From: Micromonospora sp. WMMD882
GTDB taxonomy: Bacteria; Actinomycetota; Actinomycetes; Mycobacteriales; Micromonosporaceae
Assembly: GCF_027497255.1 (NCBI RefSeq)
Contig: NZ_CP114903.1
Coordinates: forward strand, 992,001 to 1,056,000
Reading direction: 5' to 3'
Length of the DNA stretch: 64,000 bases
Positions 1 through 6,905 of this stretch are shown here, piece by piece. Under the pieces are notes generated by a model. It saw only the letters and a list, made by a program, of their open reading frames with translations, did no database searches and had not been told where the DNA came from. The translations under genes and the position numbers were made by a program. The number at the start of each line of letters is the position of its first letter. Position 1 is the first letter of the stretch.

Positions 1-162
1 GCGTTCGGCGCGGCCCGGCCGGCGTTCGTCTACGACTCGTGGCGGGTGCTCGACGGCGACGCGGTCAGCGCCGCCGGCGTCCGCTACGCCGGCCTGGGCT
101 ACCTGCCGCCCGCCCCGACCGCCGTGGCGGCCGGCGAGACCCCGGAGGTGGTGTCGGCATGA
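1..162 (+). CDS. UDP-sugar/GDP-mannose dehydrogenase, C-terminal fragment
   Basis: Open from base 1 to TGA at 160-162; only the last 53 residues are present. The segment FVYDSWRVLD followed by a GVRYAGLGY strand looks like the C-terminal UDP-binding domain of UDP-glucose/GDP-mannose 6-dehydrogenases, where the conserved D-x-R/W-x-V-L-D strand precedes a final G-x-x-Y/G-x-G turn. It overlaps the next gene by 4 bp (ATGA), so the two are translationally coupled, and dehydrogenase plus epimerase fits sugar-nucleotide synthesis for a surface polysaccharide or glycoside. The catalytic Cys and NAD domain lie outside the window, so family is likely but not certain. Confidence 0.6.
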   Translation, partial: AFGAARPAFVYDSWRVLDGDAVSAAGVRYAGLGYLPPAPTAVAAGETPEVVSA

Positions 163-1127
163 GGGCGCTGCTGCTCGGCGGGGCCGGCTTCATCGGCCTG
201 CACCTCGCCCGCCGCCTGGTCGCCGACGGGCACCAGGTGACGATCGTGGACGACTTCTCGCGCGGCCGGGACGACGCCGACCTCGACCGGCTCCGCGCCG
301 ACCCGGCGGTGGAGGTGATCTCCGGTGACCTGACCGCACCGACCGTCTGGGCGGCCCTGCCGTCCGGCTGGGACCAGATCTACCTGCTCGCCGCCGTGGT
401 CGGGGTCCGCAACGTGGAGCAGGACCCGGCCCGGGTGGTCCGGATCAACACCCTGGTCGCCCTGCGGCTGCTCGACTGGGTGGCGCCCGGCGAACGGGTC
501 TTCTTCGCCTCCACCAGCGAGGTCTACGCCGGGGGAGTGACCGCCGGGGTGGTGCCGGTGCCGACCCCGGAGACCGTGCCGACCATGATCTCCGACATCA
601 CCGCGCCCCGGTTCGCGTACGCGGCCAGCAAACTGCTCGGCGAGGCGGCGTTCCTGCACACCGCCCGCGCCGGGGGCTTCGAGACCGTGGTCGGCCGGTT
701 CCACAACGTGTACGGGCCACGGATGGGCCTCGACCACGTCGTCCCGGAGATGTCGCTGCGCGCCCTGCGCGGCGCCGACCCGTTCCCCGTCCCCGGGGCC
801 GACCAGTACCGGGCGTTCTGCCACGTGGACGACGCCGTCGAGGCGATGCTGCGACTGATGGCCGCCCCGGGCGCCACCGGTCAGATCGTGCACATCGGCA
901 ACGACCGCGAGGAGACCAACATCGGTGACCTGGCCAAGCTGGTGCTGCGGGTGGCCGGGGTGAGCGCGGAGATCGCGCCGGAGCCGGCGCCGTCCGGTTC
1001 GGTCGGTCGCCGCTGCCCCGACCTGTCCCGGTTGCGGGAGCTGACCGGCTACGAGCCGACGGTCAGCCTGGAGGAGGGGGTACGGACCACCTTCGCCTGG
1101 TACCGGGAGCACGTGTGGACGCGGTGA
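159..1127 (+). CDS. NAD-dependent epimerase/dehydratase (extended SDR)
   Basis: 322 aa. The N-terminus shows the Rossmann motif GGAGFIG at residues about 6-12 and an acidic residue after strand 2 (VDDF). The catalytic S/T-x(n)-YxxxK is visible as STSEVY and then YAASK near residues 150-155, with GRFHNVYGPR further on, as in UDP-glucose 4-epimerase and dTDP-glucose dehydratase relatives. It acts in the cytoplasm on a nucleotide sugar; the exact epimer cannot be read from sequence. ATG at 159 overlaps the upstream dehydrogenase stop, and its own stop overlaps the downstream glycosidase, so these three genes form one operon. Confidence 0.85.
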   Translation: MRALLLGGAGFIGLHLARRLVADGHQVTIVDDFSRGRDDADLDRLRADPAVEVISGDLTAPTVWAALPSGWDQIYLLAAVVGVRNVEQDPARVVRINTLVALRLLDWVAPGERVFFASTSEVYAGGVTAGVVPVPTPETVPTMISDITAPRFAYAASKLLGEAAFLHTARAGGFETVVGRFHNVYGPRMGLDHVVPEMSLRALRGADPFPVPGADQYRAFCHVDDAVEAMLRLMAAPGATGQIVHIGNDREETNIGDLAKLVLRVAGVSAEIAPEPAPSGSVGRRCPDLSRLRELTGYEPTVSLEEGVRTTFAWYREHVWTR

Positions 1128-1816
1128 GCCGTCGCCCGATCTGCTTCTACTACGGCGACGGGCGGCTCGACGACCTCACCGGGTACCTGCGGGTGGTCCT
1201 GCAACCGGACTTCTACCCGCCCGCCGAGCTGCGGTACCTAGCCGACCAGGGCGTGCAGACCCTCGGTTACCTGTCGTTGTCGGAGGACACCGGCCCGCCG
1301 GCGCCCTGGCAGCGTCAGGAGCGCAACCCGGACTGGGGCGGCGCGTTCGTCCAGGTGGGACACCCGCTGTGGGTGGCGCACGTGGTCGCGGCGGCCAAGG
1401 CGGCGATCGCCCGCGGCTTCGCCGGGCTCTTCCTGGACACGCTGAACGTGGAGCTGACCTACCCCGAGGACCTGCCGCACCTGCTGACCCTGGTCGGCGC
1501 GGTACGGGAGGAGGCGCAACCGGCGTACCTGCTGGCCAACCGGGGCTTCGGTCTGCTGCCCCGGCTGGCCGAGCTGGTCGACGGCATCGTCTTCGAGTCG
1601 TTCACGGCGCGGTGGACGGAGGAGGGCTACGCCCCCTGGCCGGCGGACGCGTTGGAGTTCAACGCCCAGATCGCCGAGCAACTGCTGCACCTGGAGCTGG
1701 ACCTGTACAGCCTGGACTATGCCGACAGCCCGGGGCTGACCGACTTCGCGGCGCGTCGGGCCCGTCAGTTCGGGCTCCAGTCCTTCGTCAGCGACCGCGC
1801 CCTGTCGCGTACCTGA
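1115..1816 (+). CDS. GH114-like endo-alpha-1,4-polygalactosaminidase family protein
   Basis: 233 aa TIM-barrel-like protein: YYGDGRLDDL start, YLSLSED strand, then GFAGLFLDTLNVEL (candidate catalytic Asp after strand 4) and IVFESF (candidate catalytic Glu), followed by DYAD near the end. This order matches the GH114/spherulin-4-like family that hydrolyses galactosaminogalactan-type polymers. No signal peptide is seen, so it may act on an intracellular intermediate or be exported by another route. GTG at 1115 has GGGAG six bases upstream; GTG at 1124 would give the usual 4-bp overlap with the epimerase stop and is an alternative start. Function is inferred from fold-level motifs only. Confidence 0.65.
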   Translation: MDAVSRRPICFYYGDGRLDDLTGYLRVVLQPDFYPPAELRYLADQGVQTLGYLSLSEDTGPPAPWQRQERNPDWGGAFVQVGHPLWVAHVVAAAKAAIARGFAGLFLDTLNVELTYPEDLPHLLTLVGAVREEAQPAYLLANRGFGLLPRLAELVDGIVFESFTARWTEEGYAPWPADALEFNAQIAEQLLHLELDLYSLDYADSPGLTDFAARRARQFGLQSFVSDRALSRT

Positions 1817-1857
1817 CCGGCTGCGCCGCCCGCCGGGGCGGGCCGGGACGTGCGGGG

Positions 1858-1889
1858 CGACCCGCCGACCGGTCCGCCCCGGCGGGTCG
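1858..1889 (+). terminator. GC-rich hairpin terminator after the glycan operon
   Basis: Perfect 10-bp stem CGACCCGCCG / CGGCGGGTCG with a 12-nt loop, 41 bases after the stop of the GH114-like gene. A shorter hairpin (GCCCGCC/GGCGGGC, 1828-1843) precedes it. No U-tract follows, as is common in actinomycetes. Confidence 0.6.
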
Positions 1890-1931
1890 TGGCGGACCTC
1901 CGGTCGGCTCGCGGTCGCCGGCCGGAGGCGA

Positions 1932-1960
1932 TTGACAGCGGCTCCCGGCGCGGATTCGAT
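1932..1960 (+). promoter_or_regulatory. Candidate sigma-70-type promoter for the FN3 protein
   Basis: TTGACA at 1932-1937 is a perfect -35 element; 17 bases later TTCGAT (1955-1960) is a weak -10. It lies 39-67 bases before the GTG start at 1999, which has AAGGGGAT as ribosome binding site. The -10 assignment is tentative. Confidence 0.4.
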
Positions 1961-1998
1961 TGTCATATCGACGTCCGCAGATCTTAAGGGGATCCTCC

Positions 1999-3504
1999 GT
2001 GAGTCCACCGCCCGGCCGCCGGAGCGCCGTCCTTCTCGCCACCGTCGCCACCGCCGTCCCACTGCTCGCCCCCGCCCCCGCCGTCGCCGCGCCGCCCGCC
2101 CCCGCGGCGGTGGTCCGGGCCGGCGGACCCGCCACGCCCACCGCCCTCTGGGCCAGCACCACCGGCACCGGCATCTCGCTGGCCTGGGAACAACCGCGGG
2201 CCGGCTCGCCGGCGGTCTCCTTCCGGGTGTACGAGAGCGCCGAGGTGGTCGCCCGGGCCAGCACCACCAGCGCCTACCTGGAGGTGCCGTTCGGCTCGTC
2301 GCACACCTACACGGTCGCCGCGGTCGACCGCTGGGGCCAGGAGTCGCCCCGGTCCGCCGCGGTGACCGGCCGGTCCTGGCTGTCCGGCGTCAACCCCGAG
2401 TGCCTGCCGGACCCCGGGGTGTCCGTCACGGTCACCGAGGTCACCGCGTCGGCCGTCGGCCTGACCTGGACCCGGCATCCGCTCGGCGCCGACCTGGAGG
2501 TACGGGTCGACGGCAGCAGCCTCGGCTGGACCTCCGCCACCGGCGTCCGGGTCGGCGGGTTGACGCCCGGCGCCGTCCACCAGGTGGCCCTCTACCGCCA
2601 GAACCGGTGCCAGCCGGGCGGGCTCGTCCTCGTCGGGTCGCGGACGGTCACCACCGCGCCGGGCGCCCCGGCCCGCCCGGCGGCCCCCACCGGTCTCGCC
2701 GTGACCGGCCGCACCGACAGCACCGTCGATCTGACCTGGTCCGCCCCGACCGGCCCGCCCCCGGCCCGCTACGCGGTCTACGACGGCGCGACCCTGGTCG
2801 CCACGACCACCGGCACGGCGACCCGGGTGGACCGGCTGTACCACGCCACCCGGCACCGGTTCACCGTCGCCGCCCTGGACGCCGTCGGCAACGAGTCCGC
2901 GCACGCTCCGGCCGTGACCACGGCGACCGCGACCTGCCTGGCCGCGCCGCCCCGACCCGCCACGCCGACGGTGCTCTCGGCGTCCCCGTCCTCGGTGCGG
3001 CTGGCCTGGACCCTCGACGCCGCCGCCGACGCGTACACGGTGCTCGACGGGGAGACCCCGGTGGCGACCACCCGCTACCCGGAGGTGGCGTTGACCGGGT
3101 TGCGCTCCGCGTCGTCGCACGCGTACCGGGTGGTGGCCGCCCTCGCCCAGGGCTGCGGCGAGAGCCCGCGCGGCCCATCCGTCGACGTGAGCACCCCGGG
3201 CGGTCCGACGGCCCGTCCACCGGCGCCCGGCTCGCTCGTCGTCTCCGGCAACGTCCCGGACGGGACCACCACCACCCAGGTGACGCTGAGCTGGTCTGCC
3301 GGGCCGGCCGGCGAGCCGGTGGTCGGCTACCGGGTGTACGAGGGAGCGGACGTCGTCGGCGGGTCCGCCGGCACCTCGCTGACCCTGCCGGTGGGCGCGG
3401 CGACCACCCACGAGTACGTCGTGGTCGCGGTGAACGCCGCCGGCCACGAGTCGGCGCCCAGCCCTCGGGTCACCGTCCGGGCCACGTTCCTGCCGCCGCC
3501 GTGA
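1999..3504 (+). CDS. Secreted protein with five fibronectin type III domains
   Basis: 501 aa. A Sec signal peptide spans about residues 1-31 (basic PPPGRR, hydrophobic AVLLATVATAVPLL, then APAVAA cleavage). The rest is five consecutive FN3 modules of about 85 residues, each with the pattern V-x-L-x-W, Y-x-V-Y/V-x-D-G and Y-x-V-x-A-x-D; the conserved Trp of strand B is visible in all five. There is no catalytic module, sortase motif or carbohydrate-binding domain, so it is probably a non-catalytic extracellular binding or spacer protein. GTG at 1999 is preferred over an ATG at 1960 because it has a good ribosome binding site and the signal peptide begins there. Monocistronic. Confidence 0.8.
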   Translation: MSPPPGRRSAVLLATVATAVPLLAPAPAVAAPPAPAAVVRAGGPATPTALWASTTGTGISLAWEQPRAGSPAVSFRVYESAEVVARASTTSAYLEVPFGSSHTYTVAAVDRWGQESPRSAAVTGRSWLSGVNPECLPDPGVSVTVTEVTASAVGLTWTRHPLGADLEVRVDGSSLGWTSATGVRVGGLTPGAVHQVALYRQNRCQPGGLVLVGSRTVTTAPGAPARPAAPTGLAVTGRTDSTVDLTWSAPTGPPPARYAVYDGATLVATTTGTATRVDRLYHATRHRFTVAALDAVGNESAHAPAVTTATATCLAAPPRPATPTVLSASPSSVRLAWTLDAAADAYTVLDGETPVATTRYPEVALTGLRSASSHAYRVVAALAQGCGESPRGPSVDVSTPGGPTARPPAPGSLVVSGNVPDGTTTTQVTLSWSAGPAGEPVVGYRVYEGADVVGGSAGTSLTLPVGAATTHEYVVVAVNAAGHESAPSPRVTVRATFLPPP

Positions 3505-3527
3505 CCTGCCGCGCGGCCACGTCCCGG

Positions 3528-3553
3528 GTCCGGCCGCGCGGTCGCGGCCGGAC
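3528..3553. terminator. Bidirectional hairpin between FN3 gene and iclR-type gene
   Basis: Perfect 11-bp stem GTCCGGCCGCG / CGCGGCCGGAC with a CGGT tetraloop, placed between two convergent stops (3504 and 3571). Confidence 0.7.
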
Positions 3554-3570
3554 CGGGCGCGGCCGGCGCC

Positions 3571-4347
3571 TCAGACCGCCGGCAGCAGGGTGCGGGCGGC
3601 GTGGGCCTGGTCGACGGCGGCGCGCAGGGCGACGACGATCCGGTCCTCCAACCGCGGGTCGAGCCGTGAGGTCGGCACGGAGAGGCTGATCGCGTCCACG
3701 GCGGGCGTCTGCAACGGCACGGCCATCGCGAAGCAGACGATCCCCTCGGTGTTCTCCTCCCGGTCGACCGCGTAGCCGCGGCTCCGGACCGTCGCCAGGT
3801 CGTCGTGCAGCCGGTCCGGGTCGGTGACGGTGTGCCCGGTGAGCGCCGGCAGCGGCCAGCTCAACAGCCGGTCGACCACCTCGTCGGGGCGTTCGGCGAG
3901 CAGCGCCTTGCCCAGCGCCGTGGCGTGGGCCGGCAGGTGCCGGCCGATCGCGCTGTAGAGCCGCAGCGGGTGCACCGACTCCCGTTTGGCCAGGTAGACC
4001 ACGTGGGCGCCGTCCAGTCGGCCGAGGTGGACGGTCTCGCCGAACTGGTGGGACAGCTCGTCGAGCACCCCGGCGAGCAGGCCCATCGCGTCGTCGGTGC
4101 GCAGGTAGGCGGCGCCGACCTGCAGGGCGCGCACCCCGAGGCCGAAGCGGGTGCCGGTGGCGTCCGCCTCCACCCAGCCGCGCTGGATCATCGTGCGCAG
4201 GATGCCGTGCAGGCTGCTCTTCGGGATGCCGAGCGCGCGGGCCAGGTCGACCAGCGAGCGGCGGGCCGGGGAGCCGGCCAACGCCTCCAGCACGTCGAGG
4301 GCGCGGCCGGCGGACTTCACTGGCTGGAACGCCTCGCCCGTCGTCAT
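3571..4347 (-). CDS. IclR-family transcriptional regulator
   Basis: 258 aa, normal length for the family. The N-terminal winged helix-turn-helix (about residues 10-70) contains ARALGIPKSSLHGILRTM, and the C-terminal IclR effector domain has GRHLPAHATALGKALLA, the hallmark segment of that domain, and EGIVCFAMAVPL. It is divergent from a KDPG aldolase/KDG kinase pair, and the family commonly controls sugar-acid catabolism (KdgR type), so a 2-keto-3-deoxy sugar acid is a likely ligand. A perfect 16-bp palindrome lies between the two genes (4392-4407) and is the probable operator for the aldolase and perhaps for autoregulation. Confidence 0.85.
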   Translation of the reverse strand: MTTGEAFQPVKSAGRALDVLEALAGSPARRSLVDLARALGIPKSSLHGILRTMIQRGWVEADATGTRFGLGVRALQVGAAYLRTDDAMGLLAGVLDELSHQFGETVHLGRLDGAHVVYLAKRESVHPLRLYSAIGRHLPAHATALGKALLAERPDEVVDRLLSWPLPALTGHTVTDPDRLHDDLATVRSRGYAVDREENTEGIVCFAMAVPLQTPAVDAISLSVPTSRLDPRLEDRIVVALRAAVDQAHAARTLLPAV

Positions 4348-4366
4348 GGCCGCCACTCTAGTCGGG

Positions 4367-4394
4367 TTGACAGCGGCCGTCGTCCGGGTAGGGT
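4367..4394 (+). promoter_or_regulatory. Promoter giving a predicted leaderless eda transcript
   Basis: TTGACA (4367-4372), a 16-bp spacer and TAGGGT (4389-4394, fits actinobacterial TAnnnT). Transcription would begin about seven bases on, at the GTG start codon itself (4402). No Shine-Dalgarno is present before this GTG, which supports leaderless translation. Confidence 0.55.
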
Positions 4395-4407
4395 CACATA
4401 TGTGACC
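4392..4407. promoter_or_regulatory. Perfect 16-bp palindrome, candidate IclR-type operator
   Basis: GGTCACATATGTGACC, symmetrical at every position. It covers the end of the -10 box, the predicted start site and the GTG start of the aldolase, so a bound repressor would block initiation directly. It sits 45 bp upstream of the divergent IclR-family gene. Confidence 0.65.
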
Positions 4408-5064
4408 AGCATTCAGAATGCCGAACAGCTTCCGGACGTCCACGCGACCCTCGCCGACGCCCGGATCCTGCCCGTCGTCGTCCTCGACCAGGCCCGGGAC
4501 GCTGCTCCGCTGGCCGCCGCGCTGGTCGAGGGCGGGCTCCGCAGCGTCGAGGTGACCTTCCGCACCGACGCCGCCGCCGACGCGATCCGGATCATGGCCG
4601 AGCGGCCCGACGTGGTCGTCGGGGCCGGCACGGTGCTGACCACGGAGCAGGTGGACCGGGCGGTCGAGGCGGGGGCCCGGTTCGTGGTCAGCCCCGGCTT
4701 CGGGCCCCGGGTCGTCACGCACTGCCGGGCGCTGGGCATCCCCGTCTTCCCGGGCGTCGCCACCGCCACCGAGATCCAGATGGCGCTCGACGCCGGGCTG
4801 GACACCGTCAAGTTCTTCCCGGCCGAGCAACTGGGCGGCCTCGCCATGATCAAGGCGCTGTCCGCGCCGTACCGGGGGGTCCGGTTCGTTCCCACCGGCG
4901 GGATCAACGCCGGCAACCTCGCCGACTACCTCGCGCACCCCGCGGTGCTCGCGGTCGGCGGCACCTGGATGGTCGCCCCGCCGTTGATCGCCGCGGGCCG
5001 GTGGAGCGAGGTCACCCGGCTGACCGCCGCCGCCGTGGCCGCCGCCGGCACGCCCGCCGCCTGA
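4402..5064 (+). CDS. eda: 2-dehydro-3-deoxy-phosphogluconate (KDPG) aldolase
   Basis: 220 aa, typical length. Class I aldolase of the Entner-Doudoroff pathway: cleaves KDPG to pyruvate and glyceraldehyde 3-phosphate through a Schiff-base lysine. Visible: RILPVVVLD start, SVEVTFRT (catalytic Glu), VVGAGTVLT, the Schiff-base strand DTVKFFPAE with Lys near residue 136, and the phosphate-binding FVPTGGINAGN. The start is GTG at 4402 because the palindrome and promoter place the transcript start there and translation in this frame upstream is not conserved-looking. Followed after 67 bp by the KDG kinase gene, so the pair channels 2-keto-3-deoxygluconate into central metabolism. No edd dehydratase is in the window. 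Confidence 0.9.
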   Translation: MTSIQNAEQLPDVHATLADARILPVVVLDQARDAAPLAAALVEGGLRSVEVTFRTDAAADAIRIMAERPDVVVGAGTVLTTEQVDRAVEAGARFVVSPGFGPRVVTHCRALGIPVFPGVATATEIQMALDAGLDTVKFFPAEQLGGLAMIKALSAPYRGVRFVPTGGINAGNLADYLAHPAVLAVGGTWMVAPPLIAAGRWSEVTRLTAAAVAAAGTPAA

Positions 5065-5131
5065 CCGTGCCGACCGCCGGCGCCCGACCGGCCGGCTGAT
5101 CCGTCCCCACGACCGAACTGGATGAGGAGCC

Positions 5132-6235
5132 ATGTCCCCGCTCGATCCGCGCCCGGCCGACCAGTGCCGTTACGACCTCGTGTCCCTCGGTGAGATCATG
5201 CTGCGCCTCGACCCGGGGGAGGGCCGGGTGCGCACCGCCCGCAACTTCCGGGTCTGGGAGGGCGGCGGTGAGTACAACGTCGCCCGTGGCCTACGCCGCT
5301 GCTTCGGGTTGCGCACCGCGGTGGTCACCGCCTTCGCCGACAACGAGGTGGGCCGGCTGCTGGAGGACCTGGTCCTCCAGGGCGGCGTGGACACGTCGCT
5401 GGTGCGGTGGACGCCCTACGACGGGATCGGCCGCGCCGTCCGCAACGGGCTCAACTTCACCGAACGGGGCTTCGGGCTCCGCGGGGCGGTGGGCACCTCC
5501 GACCGGGGCCACACCGCCGCCGGTCAGCTCCGGCCGGACGACGTCGACTGGGACCACCTCTTCGGCGAGCTCGGGGTGCGGTGGCTGCACACCGGCGGCA
5601 TCTACGCCGCGCTGTCGGAGACCACCCCGGACACCATCGAGGCGGCCATGGTCGCCGCCCGCCGGCACGGCACCCTCGTGTCGTACGACCTGAACTACCG
5701 GCCCAGCCTGTGGAAGGCGATCGGCGGCCAGACCCGCGCCCAGGAGGTCAACCGGCGGCTCGCCCGGTACGTCGACGTCATGATCGGCAACGAGGAGGAC
5801 TTCACCGCCAGCCTCGGCTTCCCGGTGCCCGACACCGACGAGAGCCTCACCGAGCTGGAAGCGGCGAACTTCCAGCGGATGATCCAGTCGGTCGTCCAGG
5901 AGTACGACAACTTCCGGGTGGTCGCCACGACGCTGCGGACCGTCCGGACCGCGACCGTCAACGACTGGGGCGCCATCGCCTGGTCCGCCGGATCCGGGTT
6001 CGTCCAGGCCACCCACCGCCCGGGGCTGGAGATCCTCGACCGGGTCGGTGGCGGCGACAGCTTCGCCTCGGGCCTGATCTTCGGGCTGCTGGAGTTCGGT
6101 GACCTGGCCACCGCCGTCGAGTACGGCGCGGCGCACGGCGCCCTGGCCATGACCACGCCCGGCGACACCTCGATGGCCAGCCGCAAGGAGGTCGACGCGC
6201 TCGTCCGGGGCGCCTCCGCCCGCGTGCAGCGCTGA
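5132..6235 (+). CDS. kdgK: PfkB-family sugar kinase, probable 2-dehydro-3-deoxygluconokinase
   Basis: 367 aa ribokinase-fold kinase. N-terminal LGEIMLRLDPGEGR and GGGEYNVARGLRR are the substrate-binding segments of the KdgK branch; the anion-hole/catalytic motif DRVGGGDSF near residue 308 contains the base Asp of the PfkB signature. It would phosphorylate 2-keto-3-deoxygluconate to KDPG, the substrate of the aldolase encoded just upstream. ATG at 5132 has GAGGAG seven bases before it. It shares the operon and presumably the IclR operator. The protein is slightly longer than usual, with an insertion around residues 225-245 (PVPDTDESLTELE). Substrate is inferred from context. Confidence 0.8.
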   Translation: MSPLDPRPADQCRYDLVSLGEIMLRLDPGEGRVRTARNFRVWEGGGEYNVARGLRRCFGLRTAVVTAFADNEVGRLLEDLVLQGGVDTSLVRWTPYDGIGRAVRNGLNFTERGFGLRGAVGTSDRGHTAAGQLRPDDVDWDHLFGELGVRWLHTGGIYAALSETTPDTIEAAMVAARRHGTLVSYDLNYRPSLWKAIGGQTRAQEVNRRLARYVDVMIGNEEDFTASLGFPVPDTDESLTELEAANFQRMIQSVVQEYDNFRVVATTLRTVRTATVNDWGAIAWSAGSGFVQATHRPGLEILDRVGGGDSFASGLIFGLLEFGDLATAVEYGAAHGALAMTTPGDTSMASRKEVDALVRGASARVQR

Positions 6236-6255
6236 CCGGCGCCCCTCGGCCGGTC
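6234..6255 (+). terminator. Short hairpin overlapping the kdgK stop
   Basis: GACCGGC / GCCGGTC with an 8-nt loop, 7-bp stem beginning inside the TGA. Plausible terminator or 3' end stabiliser; weaker than the other hairpins here. Confidence 0.35.
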
Positions 6256-6302
6256 GCCGGTGACGGGATGCGGGACGGGACGGGGCGCTCTACGATGCCG
6301 CG

Positions 6303-6905
6303 ATGAGCGCACCGTCGCGCATCCTGGTCTACGCGGTGTACGGCGCCGGCAAGTCCACCCTCGCGGCGCGGCTGGCCGAACGCCTCCGGCTGCCCTGGTA
6401 CCCGGTCGACGACCTGCTCTGGCAACCCGGCTGGGTGGAGGTGCCGGCGCCCGAGCAGCGCCGCCGGATCGAGGCGATCTGCCGACGCGACCGCTGGATC
6501 CTCGACGGGGCGTACCACGGGTGGCGGGAGGTGCCGCTGGCCCGGGCCGACCTGGTGATCGGCCTGGACTACCCGCGCTGGCTCTCCTTCTGGCGGCTGC
6601 TGCGCCGGACCCTCGTCCGGCTGGTCAGCCGGGAGGAGATCTGCAACGGCAACCGTGAGTCGCTGGGCAGCGTGCTGTCCCGCGACTCGATCCTGCTGTG
6701 GCACGTCGCCGCCTTCGGCCGGGCCCGACGACGGATGCGGACCTGGCAAACCGACCCGTCCGGGCCGCCGGTGCTGCTGTTCCGGTCACCGGCGGAGGCG
6801 GAGCGCTGGCTGGCCGACCTGCCCCCGCCGGCGTCCCGTTCCGGCCGGCCCGGTCAGCCGAGACCGAGACGGGCCAGGGGCTCGACCAGCTCACGCTCCT
6901 CGTAG
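6303..6905 (+). CDS. FlaR-like P-loop nucleotide kinase/topology modulation family protein
   Basis: 200 aa. Walker A VYGAGKST at about residues 11-18, then PVDDLLW (acceptor-binding DD), RWILDGAY and a hydrophobic LVIGLDYPRW strand, the arrangement of the small adenylate-kinase-like proteins annotated as DNA topology modulation protein FlaR. The real cellular substrate of this family is unknown. The last 17 codons (low-complexity Arg/Ser/Pro) run across the 3' end of the convergent LLM/hemerythrin gene by 52 bp, so the natural C-terminus may be an extension of the usual family end. Monocistronic. Confidence 0.7.
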   Translation: MSAPSRILVYAVYGAGKSTLAARLAERLRLPWYPVDDLLWQPGWVEVPAPEQRRRIEAICRRDRWILDGAYHGWREVPLARADLVIGLDYPRWLSFWRLLRRTLVRLVSREEICNGNRESLGSVLSRDSILLWHVAAFGRARRRMRTWQTDPSGPPVLLFRSPAEAERWLADLPPPASRSGRPGQPRPRRARGSTSSRSS

